Below, one piece after another: positions 25,759-33,031 of a stretch of 64,000 nt of DNA. Source of the DNA: Roseivivax halotolerans (GTDB taxonomy: Bacteria > Pseudomonadota > Alphaproteobacteria > Rhodobacterales > Rhodobacteraceae). Both the position numbers and the translations under genes were made by a program. How positions within the stretch are numbered: the first letter of the stretch is position 1; every line of letters begins with the position of its first letter. The notes under the pieces were generated by a model. It saw only the letters and a list, made by a program, of their open reading frames with translations, searched no databases and had not been told where the DNA came from. The stretch is taken from contig NZ_FOXV01000008.1 of assembly GCF_900115815.1 (NCBI RefSeq), positions 62,001 through 126,000 of the forward strand, given 5' to 3'.

Positions 25759-26229
25759 ATGACGGAAACCGCTCAATCTCTTTCGACGGATGCGAACACG
25801 CAGATCGCCGAGGCCCTCAACCAATGTGTCGCGGAGACCGTTGTCGCGACGATGCTGGCGCAGAACTTTCATTGGAACGTGACCGGCATGGCTTTCGGCC
25901 CGCTGCACGCTCTGTTCCAGGAAATCTACGAAGATCATTTCACCGGTCAGGACGACCTTGCGGAGCGTATTCGCGCGCTGGACATGCATGCGGAAGGTAC
26001 GCTTGCGGGCATGCTCAAGCGCTCCAAGGTCAACGAGGCGGAGGGCGCCCCGGACGACAAGGCGATGATCAAGCAGCTGAAGGACGCGCAGGAGACGCTG
26101 GCCGAAACGCTTGCGGGGGCAGGCGAGATCGCCGCGAAGCACGGCGACACGCTGACAGAGGATCTCTGCATCGAGCGCGGCCGCACGCACGAGAAGTTCG
26201 CCTGGATGCTGCGCGCGCATTTGCAGTAG
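25759..26229 (+). CDS. dps: Dps-family ferritin-like iron-storage protein
   Basis: This is a 156-residue member of the Dps family. It oxidises and stores iron in a 12-subunit shell and protects DNA from Fenton damage. The ferroxidase-site signature is intact: QNFHWNVTG, then LHALFQEIYEDHFTGQDDLAERIRAL with the conserved His, Asp and Glu. AGGAG (25749-25753) precedes the ATG at 25759. A perfect ICE is upstream. It lies next to the heme and siderophore genes, coupling uptake with storage. Confidence 0.93.
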   Translation: MTETAQSLSTDANTQIAEALNQCVAETVVATMLAQNFHWNVTGMAFGPLHALFQEIYEDHFTGQDDLAERIRALDMHAEGTLAGMLKRSKVNEAEGAPDDKAMIKQLKDAQETLAETLAGAGEIAAKHGDTLTEDLCIERGRTHEKFAWMLRAHLQ

Positions 26230-26253
26230 AGCGTCCTGCACTCATGCCGCTTC

Positions 26254-26288
26254 GCACGGGGCCGGCCGCGATCTCGTCGGCCCCGTGC
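26254..26288. terminator. Hairpin between convergent dps and heme receptor genes
   Basis: A perfect 11-bp GC-rich stem (GCACGGGGCCG with CGGCCCCGTGC) has a 13-base loop. No T-run follows on either strand, so it may be a weak bidirectional terminator or an mRNA-stabilising hairpin. Confidence 0.45.
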
Positions 26289-26304
26289 GCTGTGCGTGCC
26301 GTTC

Positions 26305-28332
26305 TCAGAACGTCTTGGTGAGGGTCGCCTTGAGCGTCCGTCCCGGCGATTTGCGGCTAGGCGAGGCGAGGTGGCCCACGTAATCCACGTCGAACGCATT
26401 CTCGAGCCCGAAGCGGATCTCCGATCCTGCGAGGATGCCGGACGCGTCCGGCGTCCATGTCGCACGCAGGTTGTTCACGGTGGTGTTTGGCAAATCGTCC
26501 CCGAGCGCATCTCGGCGGTCTGCGGTGTGCACCACCTCCCAGCTCAGATCGAGCGTATCGTCGAACGTGCGGCCGACCGTCACCTGTAGCCGGTCCGACA
26601 GCGTGTTCCGCCAATCGGCCTCGCCGCCGCCGGGATTGTACTCGGTGCCTTCGACAAGATGCCCGGCGAGGTCGACATAAGTGCCATTCGCGAACCCGTA
26701 GGAGGCTTCGAGCTCGGCGCCGCGTGTCTTGACGCTTTCGAGCGGCGTGCCGGTGGAGCCGGCGACGGTGTAGCTGGTGATATCCCAGAGCGTCGTCTCG
26801 TAGATATTGCCCCGGATGCTCAGCGTGTCGCCCGCCGCGAACCATCCACCGCCGGTATATTCGGCGCCGAGTTCGAAGGTTTGCGACTTCTCGGTCGTCG
26901 ACATGCGCTCGCGGGCGTCGGGTGTCGCACCGAGATCATCGATGATCGGAAGCCCTTCGGTATAGGCCGCCGAGCCGAAGACGGAGACACCGTTCCCGAA
27001 CTCGTATCCAAGCGCGAGACCGCCCATCCATGCGTCGTTGTCGAAGGTGCCGAAATCCCCCGCACTGTCGACCTCCGAGGATTCGTAGCGCAGGGCAGGG
27101 GTCACAGTGACCGCACCGATCTGCATCTCGTCGATGAGGAACGCGGCGAACCGCCGATCCGTGCCACCCGGCGCGGAGGCCTCTTCGTTATCCGCGCGAA
27201 CGCGTTTCTGCAGCTCGATCCCCGTCAGAAGATCATGCCCGACCGCGCCGGTGTCGAAGATGGCGCGGTTCGAGACGGTCAGCTTGGTCGTCTCGTAGCG
27301 CTGATCGGCTTCGACGGTTCTCAGCAGGAACGGAAAACTCGGCGTGCCCTCGGCCGACGACGAGCCGGGCACGTAATCGTATTCGATCTTCTGATCGGCA
27401 TAAGAAAGGTTGGCCCGCAGGTCTATGAGATCGTTCGCAGGATTGTATCGATAGTCGAGCGCTGTCTGCGAGGTGTCCGTCACCCGGTCGACGTTGCCGA
27501 AGATGTCGGCGGTCGTGATGAACTGGTCGTAGGGCACGTCCTTGTCATCCGCGACCGTGCGGGAATGACTGAAGCTGAGCTGATGCTCATCCGCGTCGCC
27601 GAAGGTGAAGGTCGCCTTGGCGAGACCCGAAGGTGTCTGAAAGCTCGAATTCCCGATCTCGTCGCCGTCGCCATCGGTCAGGTCGTCCTGGTCGCGGAAC
27701 GTGTAGTTCAGCAGGAACTCGGCATTGTCGCTCGGCACCCAGGCAAGGTTAGTCGAGCTGACGAAGCCGGGCCCGTTGCTGCTAGCCTCGACTGTCTGCG
27801 AGCCGCCGAAACCGAGGTCACCGCCGGTGAAATCGGATGCGTCCTTGGTCTCGAGCCGCACCACGCCGCCGACGATCCCGGAGCCAAAGGCGAAACTGCC
27901 GATCGTGCCCCGCAGAACCTCGACTTCGCGGTAGAGAAGCGGATCGGTGAAAAGCTGCGTGCCGATCCGGTAGAGCTCTTCCGAGCCAACGCTCGCGCCG
28001 TCGATCTGAACCGCGATCTTCTGATCCGAGCCGTAGGTCGTGTTCGCACCGAAGCCGCGGATATTGATGCCGGAGCCCTGCGGCGTCGTGCCGTTGACGA
28101 GCGCTACCCCCGGCACGGAGTCGACAAGCTGTCCGATGGTGCTGGCCTGCCGGTCCTGGATCTCTTCCGCCCCGACGACCGTGCGCGACAGCGCCGTGCC
28201 GAAGCTGAGGTCTCGCTTGCCCTGGGTCAGAACCAGCGTGCCTAGGAAACCAGGATCGTCCTGCGCCGCTGCGGGCCATGCAAGGGTGATGCAAACCAGC
28301 GCGGTTGTGCCGCGCAATGCGTGAAGTGCCAT
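26305..28332 (-). CDS. hmuR: TonB-dependent heme receptor
   Basis: This is a 675-residue outer-membrane receptor. A signal peptide (about 1-22, ending LAWPAAAQ) is followed by a plug domain (about 35-150; TIGQLVDSVPGVALVNGTTP, GINIRGFGANTTYGSDQKI) and a barrel ending in LKATLTKTF. It is divergent from hmuSTUV, the usual place for the heme receptor, which is the main basis for heme as ligand. AAGGATGG precedes the ATG at 28332; an upstream in-frame ATG would spoil the signal peptide. Confidence 0.9.
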   Translation of the reverse strand: MALHALRGTTALVCITLAWPAAAQDDPGFLGTLVLTQGKRDLSFGTALSRTVVGAEEIQDRQASTIGQLVDSVPGVALVNGTTPQGSGINIRGFGANTTYGSDQKIAVQIDGASVGSEELYRIGTQLFTDPLLYREVEVLRGTIGSFAFGSGIVGGVVRLETKDASDFTGGDLGFGGSQTVEASSNGPGFVSSTNLAWVPSDNAEFLLNYTFRDQDDLTDGDGDEIGNSSFQTPSGLAKATFTFGDADEHQLSFSHSRTVADDKDVPYDQFITTADIFGNVDRVTDTSQTALDYRYNPANDLIDLRANLSYADQKIEYDYVPGSSSAEGTPSFPFLLRTVEADQRYETTKLTVSNRAIFDTGAVGHDLLTGIELQKRVRADNEEASAPGGTDRRFAAFLIDEMQIGAVTVTPALRYESSEVDSAGDFGTFDNDAWMGGLALGYEFGNGVSVFGSAAYTEGLPIIDDLGATPDARERMSTTEKSQTFELGAEYTGGGWFAAGDTLSIRGNIYETTLWDITSYTVAGSTGTPLESVKTRGAELEASYGFANGTYVDLAGHLVEGTEYNPGGGEADWRNTLSDRLQVTVGRTFDDTLDLSWEVVHTADRRDALGDDLPNTTVNNLRATWTPDASGILAGSEIRFGLENAFDVDYVGHLASPSRKSPGRTLKATLTKTF

Positions 28333-28444
28333 GTCGCCATCCTTCGAAGTGTCAGTTGTGCCCGTGGCTTGCTGAGGCTGGCGCGGCATTTTTCAGGGTC
28401 GCCCGCGTTTCGGCGCGGCGACGGGTTGCACTCCTAGTTTATCC

Positions 28445-28459
28445 TTATTAAAACAGTCA
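28445..28459 (-). promoter_or_regulatory. Iron-box-like site in the hmuR-hmuS divergent region
   Basis: The minus strand reads TGACTGTTTTAATAA (plus strand TTATTAAAACAGTCA). It keeps the TGACT and A-rich core of the other sites but has TAA instead of TCA or TCG at the end, so it is the weakest member. A second inverted repeat, GTCA-N9-TGAC (28456-28472), overlaps it. Both lie between the two start codons. Confidence 0.35.
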
Positions 28460-28529
28460 ACAAATAAATGACAGCCACGCACCGCATGCCGGGCGCAGCC
28501 ATCGACTCCTTCCTGACATGAGGTACCGC

Positions 28530-29585
28530 ATGGCTTTCGAGGCTGAACTTTTTCCTGATGACATTCTCTCGCGCGCCGAAGCACATCCAAAGCTCCGCGC
28601 TCGCGATCTTGCGCACGAGATCGGCATTTCCGAGGCCGCGTTTGTGGCCGCGCGGGTCGGGCAGGCTGTCACGCGGATCGACGCTGATCCCGACCGTTTG
28701 CTGCCTGCCGTGGAAGCCTTGGGCGATGTGATGGCGCTGACCCGTGTCGAGGCCTGCGTGCATGAGAAGGTCGGGCGTTACGCCAATTACCATCCCGGCG
28801 CGCATGCGGCGATGGTGCTCAACGAAGAGATCGATTTGCGGATCTTCCCGTCGCATTGGGCGCATGCCTTCGCGGTCGAGACCGTGGGTGAAGATGGAGG
28901 GGTTCGGCGCTCCTTGCAGGTTTTCGACAGGGCGGGCGACGCGGTCCACAAGATCCATTTGCGGGACGGCTCGGATCTTTCAGGCTGGGAAAGCCTCGTG
29001 CCCGCGCTCGCGCGGGAGGATCAGAGGCGGGTGCAGCCCGTGGAGCCGCGCGCACCGGTGGAAGGGCCGAAGATTCGCGCCGACAAGGCCGACATCCTGC
29101 GCGACGAATGGGCCAAGCTTACCGATACGCACCAGTTCCTGCGTCTCTGCTCGAAGCTCAAGATGAATCGCCTCGGGGCCTATCACACGGCTGGGCAGCC
29201 CTTCGCGCGCCGCCTCGATCCGGCATCGGCGAACAAGGTGCTGCAGGATGTTCGGGAGGCGGGGATCGAGGTGATGATCTTCGTTGGCAATCGCGGCTGC
29301 ATCCAGATCCATAGCGGCCCGATCGGCACGCTCCGGCCGATGGGGCCGTGGCAGAACGTCATGGATCCCGGGTTCAACCTGCACTTGCGTCTCGACAAGA
29401 TCGCCGAGCTCTGGGCGGTTGAGAAGCCGACGCAACGCGGCCCGGCGGTCTCGCTCGAGGCGTTCGACGATGCAGGCGGGCTGATCTTCCAGATCTTCGG
29501 GCTCGGCAAGGAGGGCCGTGACAGCCGGCCGCAATGGGGCCGGATCATCGAGGCGCAAAGCGGCCTTCAGGAGGCAGCGGAATGA
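28530..29585 (+). CDS. hmuS: Heme-degrading/heme-trafficking protein HmuS
   Basis: This is a 351-residue protein of the HemS/HmuS/ChuX family, which binds heme in the cytoplasm after import and releases its iron or passes it on. The family's internal duplication is visible: the N-terminal copy has VMALTRVEACVHEKVGRY and the C-terminal copy has EVMIFVGNRGCIQIHSGPIG. GAGG lies 6 bases before the ATG at 28530, favoured over an ATG at 28518. It is the first gene of hmuSTUV. Confidence 0.92.
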   Translation: MAFEAELFPDDILSRAEAHPKLRARDLAHEIGISEAAFVAARVGQAVTRIDADPDRLLPAVEALGDVMALTRVEACVHEKVGRYANYHPGAHAAMVLNEEIDLRIFPSHWAHAFAVETVGEDGGVRRSLQVFDRAGDAVHKIHLRDGSDLSGWESLVPALAREDQRRVQPVEPRAPVEGPKIRADKADILRDEWAKLTDTHQFLRLCSKLKMNRLGAYHTAGQPFARRLDPASANKVLQDVREAGIEVMIFVGNRGCIQIHSGPIGTLRPMGPWQNVMDPGFNLHLRLDKIAELWAVEKPTQRGPAVSLEAFDDAGGLIFQIFGLGKEGRDSRPQWGRIIEAQSGLQEAAE

Positions 29586-30496
29586 TCGGCGCGGCCTGTA
29601 AACATACGCGTCGCGGAAGCTGGACGATTGCCGCGATCACCCTCGCGACCGCGCTCTTCGGAGCCCATACGGCTTGGACGGTCAGCGCCGCATCTTCGGC
29701 GCATGCTGAAGGCTCGGGCGACGTGCTGTCGCTCGGCGGATCCGTGACCGAGATCGTTGCGGCGCTCGGACAGGAGCATCGCCTCAAGGCGCGGGATACG
29801 ACGTCGAGCTACCCGCCGAGCGTGACCGACCTGCCGGATGTGGGATATGTGCGCGCGCTCTCGCCCGAGGGCGTACTCGCGGTCAACCCCTCGCTCATCG
29901 TGGCCGAGGAAGGCGCCGGTCCTCCCGAGGCGCTGGAAGTGATCCGCGCGGCGCGTATCGAATACGTAGAGGTGCCGGAGGCCTACAGCCGCGACGGCAT
30001 CCTGCGGAAGATCGAGGTTGTCGGCGATGCGCTCGGCGTATCGGACCGCGCCGAGGATCTGGCGCGAAAGGTCGGCGCGGACCTTTCCACTGCAATGACG
30101 AAGGCCGAGCGGGCGGAGGCCGACAAGCGCCGCGTGCTCTTCATCATCTCGGCCAATGGCGGAAAGATCACGGCTTCGGGGTCCGGCACGGCGGCGGATG
30201 CGATCATCCGCATGGCGGGCGGCGTCAACGCGGTCACGTCCTTCGACGGCTACAAGCAGATGAGTGACGAGGCGCTGGCCGCAGCAGCGCCCGATGCGAT
30301 CCTGATGATGGATCGCTCCGGCGATCACGCGGTGGACGACGAGGAACTGCTGTCTCTTCCGGCAATGCGCCTCACGCCCGCTGCCGAAACGCGCGATGTG
30401 ATCCGTATCGACGGCATGCTCCTTCTGGGCTTCGGTCCGCGCACCGCGCAGGCCGTGACCGAGCTCAGCGGCGCGCTCTATGGCGGTGAGGGCTAG
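29582..30496 (+). CDS. hmuT: Heme ABC transporter periplasmic binding protein HmuT
   Basis: This is a 304-residue class III binding protein with a signal peptide of about 42 residues (ending SSAHAEG). The motifs VLSLGGSVTEIVAALGQ and PDVGYVRALSPEGVLA are characteristic of HmuT. It binds heme in the periplasm and delivers it to HmuUV. The ATG overlaps the hmuS stop by 4 bases. Confidence 0.93.
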   Translation: MIGAACKHTRRGSWTIAAITLATALFGAHTAWTVSAASSAHAEGSGDVLSLGGSVTEIVAALGQEHRLKARDTTSSYPPSVTDLPDVGYVRALSPEGVLAVNPSLIVAEEGAGPPEALEVIRAARIEYVEVPEAYSRDGILRKIEVVGDALGVSDRAEDLARKVGADLSTAMTKAERAEADKRRVLFIISANGGKITASGSGTAADAIIRMAGGVNAVTSFDGYKQMSDEALAAAAPDAILMMDRSGDHAVDDEELLSLPAMRLTPAAETRDVIRIDGMLLLGFGPRTAQAVTELSGALYGGEG

Positions 30497-30499
30497 GCG

Positions 30500-31567
30500 A
30501 TGGTGGCGGAGACGCAGAGCTTCACCGCGCCAAGGGATCGCCACCTTTTCGCGCGCCAGCTTCACCTCTGGCTGGCCGCCTTCCTGATTTTCTGCGCGGC
30601 GCTCAGCCTGCAATTCGGCGCCGCCGATGTGCGGCTGAGCGCGCTTCTGGGCAAGCTCGTCACCGGCGAGCCGCTCTCGCAGATGGAGCGGATCGTGCTC
30701 TTTGATATCCGTCTGCCGCGCCTTGCGATGGGCGGACTTGTCGGGGCGGCGCTGGCGGTCTCCGGCGCGACGATGCAGGGACTGTTCCGCAACCCGCTGG
30801 CCGATCCGGGCATCGTGGGCGTCGGAGCGGGGGCCGGGCTCGGCGCGATCCTGGCCATCGTTCTGGGCTCGATGCTGCCCTTGGGACTGACGCAACTGAT
30901 CGGCGCGCAGCTGGTGCCGGTGGCGGCGTTCCTCGGCGGCTGGGGCTCGACGCTTCTTCTCTACCATGTTTCGACGCGCGGTGGGCGCACCTCGGTCGCA
31001 ACGATGCTGCTGGCGGGGATCGCGCTTGGCGCGCTGGCGGGGGCCGTGTCGGGCATCCTCGTTTACATCGCCGACGATCAGCAATTGCGCGACCTGACCT
31101 TCTGGGGACTCGGCTCGCTGGCCGGGGCGAGCTGGGGCAAGATCCTGACCGCCGGCCCGCTCATCGTGATCTCGATCGCGGCAGCGCTGTGCCTCGGTCG
31201 CGGGTTGAACGGGCTCGCACTGGGTGAGGCGACCGCCGCGCATATGGGGATCGCCGTCCAGCGCATGAAATCCGTTGCGATCCTGTCCGTGGCCGGCGCG
31301 ACCGGCGCCGCGGTGGCGATCTCGGGCGGGATCGGCTTCGTCGGGATCGTTGTGCCGCACCTGCTGCGCCTTGCCTGCGGTCCCGATCACCGAACGCTCT
31401 TGGTGAATGCGGGGCTGCTCGGCGCGAGCCTTCTGATCCTCGCCGACGTGATTGCGCGCATGGTGATCTCACCGGCCGAACTGCCCATCGGGATCGTCAC
31501 CGCCGTTCTCGGCGCGCCGGTCTTCCTGTGGATCCTGCTCAGACGCCGGGGAGTCGTCGATCTATGA
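30500..31567 (+). CDS. hmuU: Heme ABC transporter permease HmuU
   Basis: This is a 355-residue FecCD-family permease with about ten helices. RLPRLAMGGLVGAALAVSGATMQG and GGIGFVGIVVPHLLRL are the family landmarks. Unlike the siderophore system, which has two different permeases, this transporter uses a single one, so it acts as a homodimer. It begins 4 bases after the hmuT stop. Confidence 0.94.
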   Translation: MVAETQSFTAPRDRHLFARQLHLWLAAFLIFCAALSLQFGAADVRLSALLGKLVTGEPLSQMERIVLFDIRLPRLAMGGLVGAALAVSGATMQGLFRNPLADPGIVGVGAGAGLGAILAIVLGSMLPLGLTQLIGAQLVPVAAFLGGWGSTLLLYHVSTRGGRTSVATMLLAGIALGALAGAVSGILVYIADDQQLRDLTFWGLGSLAGASWGKILTAGPLIVISIAAALCLGRGLNGLALGEATAAHMGIAVQRMKSVAILSVAGATGAAVAISGGIGFVGIVVPHLLRLACGPDHRTLLVNAGLLGASLLILADVIARMVISPAELPIGIVTAVLGAPVFLWILLRRRGVVDL

Positions 31568-32346
31568 CGCTTGAAGCTCGGAGTATCTCTGTCGACTACG
31601 GCAAGCGGCGCGTGCTGCATGGCGTGACGTTCATGGCGCGTCCTGGTGCGGTCACCGCGATCGTCGGTCCGAACGGGTCGGGCAAGTCGACCCTGCTGGG
31701 TGCCGTATCCGGGGACCTGCCGCATGAGGGGACCGTCAGCCTCGGTGGCCGGGACGTCGCGCGGATGCCCATATGGCAGGTGGCGGCGCAAAGGGCGGTG
31801 CTACCGCAAGCCTCGCGCCTTGCCTTCGATTTCACCGTTCTCGAGGTGGTCCGGCTCGGCTTGCAATCGGGACGTTCCGGTGACCGCGCGGACATCCCGA
31901 TGCGCGCGCTCGCGCGGGTCGGCCTTGCCCATTACGCGGCTCGCACCTTTCAGGAGCTGTCGGGCGGCGAGGCGCAGCGCGTGATGCTCGCCCGTGTCCT
32001 CGCCCAGGTCTGGGAGCCAGTCGATCAGGGCGAGGCGCGGTGGCTTTTGCTCGATGAGCCGGTCTCCTCGCTCGACATCGCGCACCAATTGCAGGTGATG
32101 CAGATCGCGCGGGACTTCGCGTCGGCCGGCGGCGGAGTTGTCGCGGTGATGCACGATCTCAACCTGACCGCGCTTTTCGCCGACGAGGTCACGGTACTGT
32201 CCGAGGGCGAGATCATCGCCGCAGGCACGCCGGGCGCGGTGATGACCGATGCCATCCTGTCGCGCGCCTATGGTTGCGCGCTCAAGGTGTCGACACCGCC
32301 CGCGCGGAATATTCCCTACATCCTGCCACACGCCGCGGCATCCTGA
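31564..32346 (+). CDS. hmuV: Heme ABC transporter ATP-binding protein HmuV
   Basis: This is a 260-residue ABC ATPase: Walker A GPNGSGKST, signature LSGGEAQRVMLARVLAQ, Walker B LLLDEPVSSLDI, H-loop VMHDLN. The insertion before Walker B (VWEPVDQGEARW) is typical of HmuV. The ATG overlaps the hmuU stop by 4 bases; it is the last gene of hmuSTUV. Confidence 0.94.
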   Translation: MTLEARSISVDYGKRRVLHGVTFMARPGAVTAIVGPNGSGKSTLLGAVSGDLPHEGTVSLGGRDVARMPIWQVAAQRAVLPQASRLAFDFTVLEVVRLGLQSGRSGDRADIPMRALARVGLAHYAARTFQELSGGEAQRVMLARVLAQVWEPVDQGEARWLLLDEPVSSLDIAHQLQVMQIARDFASAGGGVVAVMHDLNLTALFADEVTVLSEGEIIAAGTPGAVMTDAILSRAYGCALKVSTPPARNIPYILPHAAAS

Positions 32347-32572
32347 AATCGAGGCAGGCGGCAACGCGGCACGAGCCAGGCGATGGCCCTGAGGTTGAAT
32401 CGAGTTGCTCCGCGACAGGGTTCGATTGCGATTCGGGCCACGATTCAATGGCTTTGGCCGCGATCTTGAGGCCAATGAGAGCGTTCATGCGGTATTGGTT
32501 ATCCTGCGAGAACAACAGCTCGTGAGACTGGGGCGGGATTGTGGCCTGCCTCGTTTGCACTGAATTCAGATG

Positions 32573-32632
32573 CGCGTATGTTGCCGATCAGGAAACAAAT
32601 ACGCGGTATTTTACAAAAACCAGCGTAAAATA
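32573..32632. repeat. Two consecutive inverted repeats in the RTX-Hint control region
   Basis: CGCGTAT (32573-32579) is inverted as ATACGCG (32599-32605). Directly after it, TATTTTAC (32607-32614) is inverted as GTAAAATA (32625-32632). Both are perfect and side by side in AT-rich DNA, which suggests operator sites or mRNA hairpins. Confidence 0.6.
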
Positions 32633-32638
32633 TGCTCT

Positions 32639-32653
32639 TTAAGCGTGATTTAA
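32639..32653 (+). promoter_or_regulatory. CtrA-type site (TTAA-N7-TTAA)
   Basis: TTAAGCGTGATTTAA is an exact TTAA-N7-TTAA, the core recognition sequence of the alphaproteobacterial response regulator CtrA. It is about 380 bases before the RTX-Hint start codon. CtrA is common in Rhodobacterales and controls motility, gene-transfer agents and surface functions there. Confidence 0.5.
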
Positions 32654-32666
32654 GAAACAATCACGC
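32643..32666. repeat. Inverted repeat overlapping the CtrA-type site
   Basis: GCGTGATT (32643-32650) is perfectly inverted as AATCACGC (32659-32666) with 8 bases between. It overlaps the TTAA-N7-TTAA element, so binding of two factors there could compete. Confidence 0.6.
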
Positions 32667-33031
32667 GAGTATGTCCCCGCTCAACAGCCATGATTGCGGC
32701 GGCTTCGCGGCGCAATTTGCCGTTAAGAGCCACTTTTCGGACAATTTTTCCTTCCCGCACCGTGAGGCTTCACGTAGTTTCATCCTCAAGCCCACTGGGG
32801 GGTGAAACTGCTGGTCACGGGGGCGGCCACCAAAAACCGACATCCGTCCGGATGCATCGACTTGTGGCTCGGCTTTGCCGGGATGCCGCCTGAGCTCCTG
32901 CGTTCTGCCGAAAGGCCCCGCAGCCAAGATGCACCTGAACGATGTCCAATGGATTGGGCCGTATCCGGGACGGATCGGTAACCGCTGGCGCGGATGGGGT
33001 GAGAGCCTCGGAAAGGTGAGAGGGTAAAGAC

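Larger units (their letters stand above)
32347..33031. other. 685-base non-coding region between hmuV and the RTX-Hint gene
   Basis: No convincing gene is seen on either strand. The stretch 32560-32680 is markedly AT-rich and holds three inverted repeats and a TTAA-N7-TTAA site. The last 30 bases contain GGAAAGGTGAGAGGG, the likely ribosome-binding region for the RTX-Hint gene. Long upstream regions of this kind suggest complex control or an unannotated small RNA. Confidence 0.6.
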
